Assembly: GCA_039683095.1 (NCBI GenBank)
Contig: JBDKSB010000012.1
Coordinates: 404,293 to 468,292, forward strand
DNA length: 64,000 bases
Direction of reading: 5' to 3'
From: Acidobacteriota bacterium
GTDB lineage: Bacteria; Acidobacteriota; Aminicenantia; Aminicenantales; Saccharicenantaceae
Shown here one piece after another: positions 8,376-17,294 of the stretch; the stretch's first letter is position 1; every line of letters begins with the position of its first letter. Under the pieces are notes generated by a model. The model searched no databases. It saw only the letters and a program-made list of their open reading frames with translations, and was not told the DNA's origin. Made by a program: the position numbers and the translations under genes.

Positions 8376-9314
8376 TCATCCCGTCACCCCGGGCGCGCCC
8401 TTGAGGAGATCGAGCAGTCCCGCCCCCCGGACCGGGTCGGGAACGAAGGACAGGATGAAAACCAGGGCCAAAATGACGGCCAGGATGGTCCTTTTGCGGC
8501 CGAGCGGCGCGTCCTCGTCGAGGACGGGCGGGTGGCGGAGACGCATCTTCGACCGGAACTCGAAAACGAGGATCAGCGCGGCCAGGATGAGCCAGGTCAG
8601 GTGGAAGAAAACGCCCATGACGGCGAGGAACGCGACCATGATCCGGGACAGGACCCTGGCCCGCCGGCCCAGGAGCGCATAGGCGACGTGCCCGCCGTCG
8701 AGCTGGCCGATCGGGATCAGGTTGAGGGCCGTGACCAGGAGCCCGACCCAGCCGGCGAAGCCGACGGGGTGAAGGATGATCGAGGCGCCCTCGGGCAGCC
8801 TGCCGAAGATGAGCCCGCTCAGGAGCCTGAACAGGAGCGGCTCGCCGAAGGCGATCGTGTCCGGCGTCGCGGGAACAACCCCGACCTTCGAGAAAGCCAG
8901 GCCGACGGCCAGCGCCGGAACGGCGAGGACGAACCCGGCCAGGGGGCCGTTGGCCCCGACGTCGAAGATCTGGCGCTTGAAGAGGACGGGCGCCTTGATG
9001 CGGATGAAGGCCCCGAACGTGCCCAGGAACGGCGGGCCGGGCAGGAAATAGGGCAGCGTGGCCGGAACGCCGTAGCGGCGGCAGGTCAGGTAGTGGCCGA
9101 GCTCATGGCCGACCAGGATGATCAGGAGGGCCAGGGCGTAAAGGAAGCCCGTCCCGACGACCCGCGGATCGAAAAGGCCGGGGCCGGGCCCGCCGGCCGA
9201 CGCCAGGAACGACGACGCAAAGATCAGGCCGGCGAACCAGGCCGTCAGCCCGGTCAGGCCGAAAAGCAGGGCGTGCAGCCAGGTCCTGGGACGTCCGCTC
9301 GCGGAATCGCTCAT
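8376..9314 (-). CDS. site-2 protease family (M50) membrane metalloprotease
   Basis: This 312-aa multi-pass membrane protein belongs to the intramembrane-cleaving M50 peptidases. The zinc-binding motif HELGH is at residues 70-74 inside a transmembrane helix, and the third ligand is the aspartate of GQLDGGH (D206). A cytoplasmic-loop PDZ domain as in RseP is absent, so it is closer to the compact S2P/FtsH-independent group. Substrates are unknown. The start codon has no Shine-Dalgarno and lies only 9 nt beyond the T-run of the terminator of the upstream ferredoxin gene, so expression may depend on readthrough or an overlapping promoter. Confidence 0.88.
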   Translation of the reverse strand: MSDSASGRPRTWLHALLFGLTGLTAWFAGLIFASSFLASAGGPGPGLFDPRVVGTGFLYALALLIILVGHELGHYLTCRRYGVPATLPYFLPGPPFLGTFGAFIRIKAPVLFKRQIFDVGANGPLAGFVLAVPALAVGLAFSKVGVVPATPDTIAFGEPLLFRLLSGLIFGRLPEGASIILHPVGFAGWVGLLVTALNLIPIGQLDGGHVAYALLGRRARVLSRIMVAFLAVMGVFFHLTWLILAALILVFEFRSKMRLRHPPVLDEDAPLGRKRTILAVILALVFILSFVPDPVRGAGLLDLLKGAPGVTG

Positions 9315-9323
9315 GGGTATGCG

Positions 9324-9356
9324 AAAAAAAAGAGGAGTGAAAGCGCTTCACTCCTC
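9324..9356 (-). terminator. intrinsic terminator of the ferredoxin gene
   Basis: Read on the minus strand, a 10-bp perfect stem (GAGGAGTGAA at 9356-9347 in its complementary sense, paired with 9341-9332) with a 5-nt loop is followed directly by eight T residues (9331-9324). This is a textbook Rho-independent terminator for the gene ending at 9385. Confidence 0.9.
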
Positions 9357-9384
9357 CTTCGAGATCCGTCCGATCGTCGCGGGG

Positions 9385-9689
<305 letters not shown>

Positions 9690-9700
9690 CGCCGTCCCCG

Positions 9701-10357
9701 CTATCTCCGGACCTCGAGCTTGCCGGCCTTGAGGGAGGCTTCATATCCGAAGTAGGACTGGGGAAAGTCCGTCTGGAGCTTCTTGTAGAGGTCGAGGGCC
9801 GCGGCGATCTCGCCCTTGAGCTCGTGGGTCTCGGCCAGGCGGAACAGGGCGGCATCCATCGGGTAGACCTTGGGCTTCTCGTCGACCGTCTTCTTATAGA
9901 TGGCGATGGCCTTGTCGTAATCCTTGCGGCCGACCGCGACCTGGCCCTTGAGGTCCTCGGCCTGGTAATAGAGCAGGTCCTTCGGCCCGGCCGGCATCTT
10001 GGCCAGATAGGACTCGGCCTTGGCCCAATCGCTCCTCTCGGCCCAGTGCTTGGCCAGCTCCAGGGTGGCCAGGCGGGCCGTCCGGCCCCTGGCGGCCAGC
10101 TTCTCCAGGTCGGCCAGCTTGGCCGGATCGGTCTCGGCCTCGGCCGCGACGGCGTTGACCCGGCCGATGGCTTCGCTCCGGGCGTTCCGGGCGTGGGAGC
10201 GGACGGCGAGCAACCCGACGAAGACGAGGGCCGCGACGGCGACCGCCCCGGCGACGATGAAGATCTCGCGCCGGTAGCTCTGGAAGAAGTCAACCAGCCA
10301 GCTGACGCCCTCCGCCACTTCGTCTTCCTTGAGGTGATGCCTCTCCGTTCTCTTCAT
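9701..10357 (-). CDS. membrane-anchored tetratricopeptide-repeat protein (YfgM-like)
   Basis: This 218-aa protein has a short charged N-terminus, one transmembrane helix (about residues 32-53) and a periplasmic region of helical repeats of TPR type. The layout resembles YfgM-like ancillary proteins of the secretion machinery. The reading frame extends 20 codons further upstream, but the ATG at 10357 is preferred because it has the GGGAGAG ribosome site and the region before it contains a repeat half-element. Pfam-style membership in TPR_21 is likely but not proven here. Confidence 0.8.
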   Translation of the reverse strand: MKRTERHHLKEDEVAEGVSWLVDFFQSYRREIFIVAGAVAVAALVFVGLLAVRSHARNARSEAIGRVNAVAAEAETDPAKLADLEKLAARGRTARLATLELAKHWAERSDWAKAESYLAKMPAGPKDLLYYQAEDLKGQVAVGRKDYDKAIAIYKKTVDEKPKVYPMDAALFRLAETHELKGEIAAALDLYKKLQTDFPQSYFGYEASLKAGKLEVRR

Positions 10358-10409
10358 AGTTCTCTCCCGCGGACCGAATCGAACCTCTTTTGTAGCATAT
10401 AAGAAAGGC

Positions 10410-10420
10410 GGGGTCAAACC
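10410..10420. repeat. half copy of the GGGGTCAAACC repeat family
   Basis: GGGGTCAAACC matches the left arm of the long hairpin at 32305-32356. On the minus strand it reads GGTTTGACCCC, placing a TTGACC (10417-10412) 17 nt before TACAAA (10394-10389). It may therefore supply the -35 box of the TPR gene downstream. Confidence 0.5.
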
Positions 10421-10436
10421 TCAAGAAGAGGCCGGA

Positions 10437-11735
10437 TCAGACATCGAAGGTGACGAGGCCGGTCTTGAGCCTGATCTGGTCCCGGAGGACGTCCTTGGTG
10501 ACGCGGTTCTCCTTCTCGGCCTTGATGGCCCGGAAGAGCTCGTACGAGGTCAGGAGGCCGTTGCCGTCCTTCTGGGCCTCCTCGATCTGGGGGGCCGAGA
10601 AAGGATTCGGCCGGCTCCTGGGATCGGCGCCCGAGTAATAGTTCCCGACCAGGACGGCCTTCATCCTGGTGTTGTCGAACTCCTGCATCCGGCGGCCCTT
10701 GAACTTCTGGAGCAGGGCGCACTCGTCGTCCGTGGCCCAGTTCCGGCCGCCGCGGACGAGGACGAGCATCAGGTCGCCCTTGCGCAGCCCGGCCTCGACG
10801 GCCGTGTCGGCGGGCTCGATGATCCAGACGTCCTCTTCCTTGTCCCGGATGGTGTTCTTCCAGTACTGGTCGACGTCCACGACCCGGCCCCAGCCGAGGT
10901 AGCGGAAAGCGGCCACGACGGCCTTCTTCAGGGCCTCCCCTTCCCCGTCGAGCAGCCGGTGGAACTCCTCCTGGCCGCCGTTCCGCAAATCCCTGATCTG
11001 GCGGTCATAGTCGGCCAGGGACTCTTCGAACCTCCGCTTCTCCTCGTCGCGCCTGGCCACCAGGGCCCGGAGCTCGGGGAAAACATAATCGTCGCTCTCG
11101 AGCCAATCAGTTCCGGCCTCGGCGGGGGCCTCGGCGGCGAACGGCAGCCGGTCTTTGAGCAGGTAATCGGCAACCTCGACGTTCTTCGGGCCGAACGAGG
11201 GCAGGACCATGAAATAGCCCTTGCCCCGCCGGACGATCATGGCCGCGGGGGCGCCGTCGCCCGTCTTGGCCAGGAACTCGAGCTTGCCGTCCGACGGGAT
11301 GTCCTTCTCCCAGACGCCGTCGCCGAAGGTCTCGGCCAGCAGCCGGAAGGTCCCGGCGATATGGGGCCTGTAGCGTTCGAAGGGGACATGGAACAGGGCC
11401 CGGGGATTGAAGACCACGGCCTCGGACCGGGCGGCCTGGACCTGGAGGCCCTCCACCGGGCCGATGATGCCCGCCAGCCGGGAGACATCGCCTCCGCCGA
11501 CGAAGCAGACGACCCGGACGCCCTCGCGGACGCGGCCCGGTAGCGTCTCGGGGATCCGGCCGCGATCGCCGGGCTCACCGGCCTCGCCCTCGATCTGGAA
11601 GAACACGATCTCGCTGTCGGCCGGCAGGCTGAACGGCTCGTCCCCTTCCGTCGCCCTGAGCTCGACGTCGTATTTCTCGGCGGCCAGGCGATCCCGGTCC
11701 GCGGGGTTGAAATCGACAAGCGTTATCTTGGCCAT
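10437..11735 (-). CDS. hypothetical protein with a degenerate nuclease-fold-like C-terminal domain
   Basis: I cannot name this 432-aa soluble protein. The N-terminal part (about 1-190) alternates strands and helices and could be a Rossmann-like domain. A charged helical linker (about 215-265) follows. The C-terminal segment (about 275-430) has the layout of a PD-(D/E)XK-type domain found in uncharacterised bacterial proteins: a hydrophobic strand ending in LVRGG, a helix with TDDECALLQKF, a strand with VLVGNYY and a late GLLTSYELF. The usual E-x-K of the catalytic strand is replaced, so nuclease activity is doubtful. The AAGGAG ribosome site fixes the start. Confidence 0.7.
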   Translation of the reverse strand: MAKITLVDFNPADRDRLAAEKYDVELRATEGDEPFSLPADSEIVFFQIEGEAGEPGDRGRIPETLPGRVREGVRVVCFVGGGDVSRLAGIIGPVEGLQVQAARSEAVVFNPRALFHVPFERYRPHIAGTFRLLAETFGDGVWEKDIPSDGKLEFLAKTGDGAPAAMIVRRGKGYFMVLPSFGPKNVEVADYLLKDRLPFAAEAPAEAGTDWLESDDYVFPELRALVARRDEEKRRFEESLADYDRQIRDLRNGGQEEFHRLLDGEGEALKKAVVAAFRYLGWGRVVDVDQYWKNTIRDKEEDVWIIEPADTAVEAGLRKGDLMLVLVRGGRNWATDDECALLQKFKGRRMQEFDNTRMKAVLVGNYYSGADPRSRPNPFSAPQIEEAQKDGNGLLTSYELFRAIKAEKENRVTKDVLRDQIRLKTGLVTFDV

Positions 11736-11821
11736 GGGCCGACTCCTTGCGTCAACTCCCGCCCATCATCCGGCTAGCCGTTCTCCCCGTCAATCACCCC
11801 TTCGGGTGAACCCCGGGAGGA

Positions 11822-12472
11822 TTATCGGCTCTTGCCTCTCCTCCCGCCTTTGCCCGGCTTCTCCCCCCGGTCCTTCGCCGGGCCCGCGGGCTTCGCCCTG
11901 CCTTTCCCGATCTCGCCGTTCATGGCCACGAAGCCCTGGCCGCGGCCGCGCCGGGCCATGATCTCGTCCGGAGCCAAGCCGTGGTACTCGGACATGAAGC
12001 GCAGATTGACCAGGTCGACGACCTCCCGGTCCTGCAGGGTGAGCTGCCGCCAGTCGCCGGCCCGGCCGCGCTTCAGGTAATAGCCGTAGGCGTTCCCGTA
12101 CGGCGGGCCGATCCGCTCGGGGCCGACGGGGACGAAGAAGATCTCCGGCGACAGCCCGAAGTGCAGGGCGATTTGGAACCAGGACTGCCGCTTCAGCCGC
12201 AGGTCGATGACGGCCTGGGGCCCGACCTGGGCCTTCGCCGCCAGGAAGAAGACGACGGGCAGCTCCTCGTCGCCGAGCCGGTAGCGGGTCCGGCAGTCCA
12301 CGACCAGGCGCGGGGCCACCCGATAATGGTCGCCCACCGCGAGATAGAAGTCCCGGAGCCGGCCGTCGCTGATCGAGATGCCGAGATCGACCTGCCCGGC
12401 CCGGACCGGCAGGGCGAGCGCCAGGGCCGCGAGCACGGCCGCGGCGGCTGCTGCCCATGCGTGATGTCTCAT
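11822..12472 (-). CDS. exported protein of unknown function
   Basis: This 216-aa protein has a clear Sec signal peptide (MRHHAW then an alanine/leucine-rich core, cleaved near residue 26). The mature domain of about 150 residues has no recognisable motif, and the C-terminus is Lys/Arg/Gly-rich, low-complexity and highly basic. The ATG at 12472 is chosen over one 16 codons upstream because an AGAGGTGAT ribosome site precedes it and it gives a proper signal peptide. The promoter lies between it and the divergent DUF5916 gene. The basic tail could bind nucleic acid or the cell surface, but that is inference only. Confidence 0.75.
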   Translation of the reverse strand: MRHHAWAAAAAAVLAALALALPVRAGQVDLGISISDGRLRDFYLAVGDHYRVAPRLVVDCRTRYRLGDEELPVVFFLAAKAQVGPQAVIDLRLKRQSWFQIALHFGLSPEIFFVPVGPERIGPPYGNAYGYYLKRGRAGDWRQLTLQDREVVDLVNLRFMSEYHGLAPDEIMARRGRGQGFVAMNGEIGKGRAKPAGPAKDRGEKPGKGGRRGKSR

Positions 12473-12491
12473 GATGATCACCTCTCGTCTT

Positions 12492-12520
12492 ATACTAATG
12501 TTAGTCGCGCGGCCCGGCAA
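12492..12520 (-). promoter_or_regulatory. promoter of the exported-protein gene
   Basis: On the minus strand TTGCCG (12520-12515) and TAGTAT (12497-12492) are 17 nt apart. The start site would be near 12485, leaving about 13 nt of leader with the ribosome site. Confidence 0.55.
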
Positions 12521-12623
12521 CGCCTGGAAAAAAAGGGCCCCAAACCCCAGGGAAGAAATCCCTGGCCAATCCGTCTTAACAAGCGTCCTTCAGACTTCAC
12601 GAGCCGCCCTTGGAGAATGCCGG

Positions 12624-14759
12624 ATGCCTTACCGACACCCCCTCCGTCTTATGGCCCTGCCGGTCCTCGCCGCCGTCCTGGCGCCGTCCCTGGCCGCGCA
12701 GATGCCGCTCAAGATCCTCGACGTGAGGCCGGTCGTCGCCGGGCCGCCGAGGATCGACGGCCTCATCGACGATCCCTGCTGGAAGGAAGTCCGGGCGGTC
12801 GGCGATTTCTATCAGCACGATCCGATCAACGGGGCCAGGGCTTCCGAGGCGACCCTCGTCTGGGCCGCCTTCGACCAGGATTATCTCTACTTCGCCTTCC
12901 TGATGAAGGATTCCCAGCCGCGCCGGATCTGGGCCGAGCTGACCCCGCGCAACGAGTTCGAGAACAACGACTCGATCAAGCTCATCCTCGACGCCTACAA
13001 CGACAGGCGGACGAGCCTCGAATTCGAGGTCAATCCGAAGGGCGTCCAGAAGAACTCCGTCGAGACGATCTGGAAGTCCGAGGCCGTCATGAGGCCGGAC
13101 GGCTGGAGCGCCGAGATGGCCATCCCTTTCAAGTCGCTGCGCTTCTCGTCCGCTAAGCTCGACGTCTGGGGCGTCAACTTCGAGCGCTACATCAACCGCC
13201 TCAACGAGACGGATTTCTGGACGGACGTCAAGCGGGACCTGCCCGAGCTCCAGCAGGCAGGCGAGCTCCGCGGCCTGACCGGGCTCAGGCCGGGCGGCAA
13301 CCTCGAGTTCTTTCCCTACGCCGGCGTCCGAACGTCCGAGTGGGAGGGCGAGCACGACACCAAGGCCGCGGCCGGCCTCGACGCCAAGTGGGGCATCAAG
13401 CCCAATCTTTACCTCGACGTCACGGCCAGCCCGGATTTCAGCGAGGTCGAGTCGGACCCGTTCATCTATCAGCTCTCCCCCTACGAGACCTATCTCCAGG
13501 AGCACCGGCCCTTCTTCACCGAGGGCAGCCAGTACTTCACCCTGGGCGAGAACGACGAGTATCACCACGGCGGCGTCAGCCTGTTCTATTCCCGGCGCAT
13601 CCGGAACCCCCGCGGCGCGGTCAAGCTCTCCGGCAAGACGGGCGGCCTCGGCTTCGGCATCCTCGGGGCGATCAACAAGGTGGACGTCGGCCTGGAAGAG
13701 GACCCGCGCGATTCCTATTTCGGCGTCTTCCGGGTCCAGAAGGACATCTTCAAGAATTCCCAGGTCGGCGTCTATTACGCCGGCGTGCGCGAGGGGGACG
13801 CCGGCAACCAGAACGTCGCCGTCGATTTCAACTTCAACTTCGCCGATTTCTATTACATCCGGGGCCTGGGCGCCCTGACCTACAACAAGGGGCTGCCCCG
13901 GTCCCGCAACGGCGTCTACCAGCTGAATTTCAACCGCGAGCCGGACGCCGGCCTGCAGCTCTCGGCCGGTTTCCTCCGGATCGAGGACAACGTCAGCATC
14001 AGCACGGGCTATATCGACCAGAAGGACATCCAGTCTTTCGACGCCATGATCGGCCAGGCCTGGCGCTTCAACAAGGGGCTGTTCAAGCGCATCAGCTTCG
14101 ACTTCAGCGGCGCCGTCCGCCAGGATTCCTACGGCAACCCGGCCGGCCAGGAAGGCGAGTTCTTCTTCTGGTCCGAGCTCTTCAACCGCGTGGATTTCCA
14201 CGGCGGCTTCAGCGTCGGCCGGAGCAGGTACCAGGTCCTCGGCGGCGACGACCGCCTGGCCTGGACTCCGGACTATATCCGGACTAACGGCCTGAACCTC
14301 GATATCGGCTGGGAGCGGGGCGGTTTCCTGAAGGAGATCTCGCTCGAGGGCGGCTGGGACAAGAAGGGCGTCTACAGCGAGGACTTCACGGCCGTCGTCC
14401 CCGGAACCGAGACAGAGGTCCAGGGCCAGGTCATCCTCCGGCCGCGCTCCAACCTGGAGTGGTCGGCCGAAGGCGGCTGGATCCGCCAGACCGCGGACGC
14501 GACCGGCGGCGAGGTCTTCAACGGCCTGACCTACGCGACGGCGCTCCACTACCAGCTGACGCGTAGCCTGTTCCTCAACAGCCGTTTCTTCGGCGAGACC
14601 CGGGAGAACCAGTACAGCCTCGACTTCCTTGTCGGCTACTATTTCGGGGCCGGCAACGTCGTCCAGCTGGCGCTCAAGAAAAGCGAGCGCAACGAGCTCC
14701 TCGGCCGGGTCGGCGGCTACTCCGTGACCTTGAAAGTCTCATACCTCCTCCGGATCTGA
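12624..14759 (+). CDS. DUF5916 outer-membrane protein with N-terminal CBM9-like domain
   Basis: This 711-aa exported protein starts with a signal peptide (residues about 8-27). A carbohydrate-binding family 9-like domain (about 35-225) contains the IDGLIDDPCW and DYLYFAF segments. A long C-terminal region of alternating beta strands ends in a hydrophobic strand and probably forms an outer-membrane beta barrel (DUF5916). Proteins of this type are common in Acidobacteriota, Bacteroidota and relatives and are suspected of glycan binding or uptake. The frame is open 51 codons further upstream, but the ATG at 12624 carries the GGAGA ribosome site and begins the signal peptide. A 7-bp hairpin (12547-12565) lies in the leader. 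Confidence 0.87.
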   Translation: MPYRHPLRLMALPVLAAVLAPSLAAQMPLKILDVRPVVAGPPRIDGLIDDPCWKEVRAVGDFYQHDPINGARASEATLVWAAFDQDYLYFAFLMKDSQPRRIWAELTPRNEFENNDSIKLILDAYNDRRTSLEFEVNPKGVQKNSVETIWKSEAVMRPDGWSAEMAIPFKSLRFSSAKLDVWGVNFERYINRLNETDFWTDVKRDLPELQQAGELRGLTGLRPGGNLEFFPYAGVRTSEWEGEHDTKAAAGLDAKWGIKPNLYLDVTASPDFSEVESDPFIYQLSPYETYLQEHRPFFTEGSQYFTLGENDEYHHGGVSLFYSRRIRNPRGAVKLSGKTGGLGFGILGAINKVDVGLEEDPRDSYFGVFRVQKDIFKNSQVGVYYAGVREGDAGNQNVAVDFNFNFADFYYIRGLGALTYNKGLPRSRNGVYQLNFNREPDAGLQLSAGFLRIEDNVSISTGYIDQKDIQSFDAMIGQAWRFNKGLFKRISFDFSGAVRQDSYGNPAGQEGEFFFWSELFNRVDFHGGFSVGRSRYQVLGGDDRLAWTPDYIRTNGLNLDIGWERGGFLKEISLEGGWDKKGVYSEDFTAVVPGTETEVQGQVILRPRSNLEWSAEGGWIRQTADATGGEVFNGLTYATALHYQLTRSLFLNSRFFGETRENQYSLDFLVGYYFGAGNVVQLALKKSERNELLGRVGGYSVTLKVSYLLRI

Positions 14760-14869
14760 GCCTCACCTCCGGCGATGACGGGGGACGGGCCGAATATCAC
14801 CCCCCGTTCCCTTCCTCGAGGTGATGGCCCTCCCGGACCGGTCCGGTCACAATGCCCCCTGAGGAACAC

Positions 14870-17236
14870 ATGGGCATCTTCAGTCGCGCGTCCCGGATGT
14901 CGGCGGAAACAACCGCGCCGTCGCCGCCGGCCCGCCCCGGCTTCCTGGCCGAAGCCGCGGGCCTGCCGTCCGAGGGCGCCGGGGCGGCGCCGGATCGCCG
15001 TCAGCGCCGCATCCCCTATATCTCCGAGCGCAAGAAATACGACATCCTCATCGCCGCCTCGGACCAGGCCGTCTACGATTACGACCTGGAGACCGGGGAG
15101 ATCAACTGGAGCGGCAGCTACGAGCGGGTCTTGGGCTACGACGCCGGGGACATCGGCGGGTTCGAGGAGTGGGCGGAGCGCATCCATCCGGAGGACCGCG
15201 ACCAGGTCCTCCGCCTGCTCGACGCGGGCGAAAAGAACCGGGAAGTCTTCGAGGTCGAATACCGCTTCCGCCACAAGAACGGCGGCTACCGCTGGGTCCA
15301 CGACCGCGGCTTCTTCCTGATCGAGGATGACCGGGACCTGCGGCGGATGATCGGCATGATCCACGACATCCACGACAGGAAGCAGGCCGAGCTCCTCCAG
15401 AGCGCTGTCTACAAGATCGCCCAGGCCGCCGACACGTCCGCCGGGCTGGACGACCTCTACCGGTCGGTCCACCGCATCATCGGCACCGCCATGCCGGCGG
15501 GCAACTTTTACATCGCCCTCTACGACGAGGCCCGGGGCCTCATCCGCTTCCCCTATTTCGTGGACGAGATCGACCCGCCGCCGGCCCCGGTCAAGCCCGG
15601 CAAGGGCCTGACCGAGTACGTCATCCGGACCGGCCGCTCGCTCCTCTGCGACGAGGAGACGGACCTGATCCTGCGCAACCGCGGCGAGGTCGAGATCATC
15701 GGCGCGCCGTCCACGATCTGGCTCGGCGTCCCGCTCATCGTCGACGGCAAGACGACCGGGGCCATGGTCGTCCAACATTACGGCAACCCGAACGCCTACG
15801 GCCCGGCCGAGCAGCGCATGCTCGAGTTCGTCTCCTCCCAGGTGGCCCGGTCGATCGAGCGCAAGGCGGCCGAGGAGGCCCTGCGCCGCAGCGAGCAGCG
15901 GCTGTCCCTGCACATCCAGAAAACTCCGCTGGCCGTGATCGAATGGGACACCGATTCCCGGGTCCTCCAGTGGAACGCCTCGGCCGAGCAGATCTTCGGA
16001 TACACGGCCGCGGAAGCAATCGGCCAGCACGCTTCGTTCATCCTCTCCGAAAGCGCCCTGGCCGAGGTCGACCGGAACTGGTGGGACCTCACGCACAACG
16101 CGGGCGGCGAGCAAAAAGCAAGCGAGAACGTCACCAAGGACGGCCGGATCATCATCTGCGAATGGTACAACACCTCCCTGGTCGACAGCGAAGGCCGGGT
16201 CATCGGCGTGGCCTCCCTGGCCCAGGACATCACGAAGCGCCAGCGGACGGAGCGCGCCCTGCGCGACAGCGAGGAGCTCTACCGCCGGCTCGTGGCCGCC
16301 ATCCCGGACCTGATCGTCCGGACCGATCTCGAGGGGAACATCCTCTACGCCAACGAGCTGGCCGTGCGGCTGAGCGGAACGTCAGGCGCCGGCGGCCTCG
16401 TCGGCCGCAACATCTTCTCGTTCATCGCGCCCGAGGACCTCGAGAAGGCCAGGTCCGGCGCCCGGAACTTCTACCGGGAGCGGGGGAAGCCCCAGGAGAT
16501 CGGCCTGGTCTTCGACGGCAAGCCGGCCATCAAGTTCGAGGTCGACGGCGCCATCCTCCGCAACCCCGACGGGACCCCGTACAGCGTCGTCTATCTCTGC
16601 CGGGACATCACCCAGCGCATGCAGGCCGAGGAGGATCTGCACCGGGGCCTGATCAAGCTCAGGACGACCCTGAAGGCGGCCATCGATTCGCTGGCCTCGG
16701 CCATCGAGATGCGCGACCCGTACACGGCCGGCCACCAGGAGCGGACGACCCGGCTGGCCCGGGCCATCGCCGTCGAGATGGGCCTGGACGAGGAGCGGGT
16801 CGAAGGGATCGAGATCGCCGGCATCATCCACGACATCGGCAAGCTCTACGTCCCGGCCGAGATCCTGAGCAAGCCGACCAAGCTGACCGATCTCGAATAC
16901 GGCCTGATCAAGATGCACGCCCAGGCCGGCTACACGATCCTGAGCAAGATCGACTTTCCCTGGCCGATCGCCCAGATCGTCCACCAGCACCACGAGTTCG
17001 TCAACGGCTCCGGCTATCCGCAGGGGCTCTCGGGCAAGGACATCCTGGTCGAGGCCCGCATCCTCTGCGTCGCCGACGTCGTCGAGGCCATGTCCTCGCA
17101 CCGTCCCTACCGCCCGGCCCTGGGCATCTCCCTGGCCCTCGACGAGATCACCCAGAAGAAGGGCATCCTCTTCGACCGGGAGGTCGTCGACGCCTGCCTC
17201 CGCCTCTTCCGGGAGAAGGGCTTCAAGTTCGATTGA
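14870..17236 (+). CDS. PAS-GAF-PAS-PAS sensor with HD-GYP phosphodiesterase domain
   Basis: This 788-aa cytoplasmic sensor has a PAS/PAC unit (about 45-170), a GAF domain (about 175-325), two more PAS units (about 335-580) and a C-terminal HD-GYP domain (about 600-785) expected to hydrolyse cyclic di-GMP. The HD core HDIGK, the HQHHE segment and GSGYP are present. The usual HHExxDGxGYP reads HHEFVNGSGYP, so the aspartate is asparagine. No transmembrane helix is seen. The ATG at 14870 is preferred over 14852 because it follows a GAGGA site. The HD-GYP domain is very similar to that of the shorter gene at 27995. Confidence 0.9.
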   Translation: MGIFSRASRMSAETTAPSPPARPGFLAEAAGLPSEGAGAAPDRRQRRIPYISERKKYDILIAASDQAVYDYDLETGEINWSGSYERVLGYDAGDIGGFEEWAERIHPEDRDQVLRLLDAGEKNREVFEVEYRFRHKNGGYRWVHDRGFFLIEDDRDLRRMIGMIHDIHDRKQAELLQSAVYKIAQAADTSAGLDDLYRSVHRIIGTAMPAGNFYIALYDEARGLIRFPYFVDEIDPPPAPVKPGKGLTEYVIRTGRSLLCDEETDLILRNRGEVEIIGAPSTIWLGVPLIVDGKTTGAMVVQHYGNPNAYGPAEQRMLEFVSSQVARSIERKAAEEALRRSEQRLSLHIQKTPLAVIEWDTDSRVLQWNASAEQIFGYTAAEAIGQHASFILSESALAEVDRNWWDLTHNAGGEQKASENVTKDGRIIICEWYNTSLVDSEGRVIGVASLAQDITKRQRTERALRDSEELYRRLVAAIPDLIVRTDLEGNILYANELAVRLSGTSGAGGLVGRNIFSFIAPEDLEKARSGARNFYRERGKPQEIGLVFDGKPAIKFEVDGAILRNPDGTPYSVVYLCRDITQRMQAEEDLHRGLIKLRTTLKAAIDSLASAIEMRDPYTAGHQERTTRLARAIAVEMGLDEERVEGIEIAGIIHDIGKLYVPAEILSKPTKLTDLEYGLIKMHAQAGYTILSKIDFPWPIAQIVHQHHEFVNGSGYPQGLSGKDILVEARILCVADVVEAMSSHRPYRPALGISLALDEITQKKGILFDREVVDACLRLFREKGFKFD

Positions 17237-17261
17237 CCGGGCCGCGCCGATGGGATACGAT
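17233..17261 (+). promoter_or_regulatory. promoter of the beta-lactamase-fold hydrolase gene
   Basis: TTGACC (17233-17238, overlapping the stop codon of the previous gene) and TACGAT (17256-17261) are separated by 17 nt. Transcription should start near 17268. Confidence 0.6.
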
Positions 17262-17294
17262 GCCCGGGAGATGGACAAGCCTGCCGGAGCCCTC

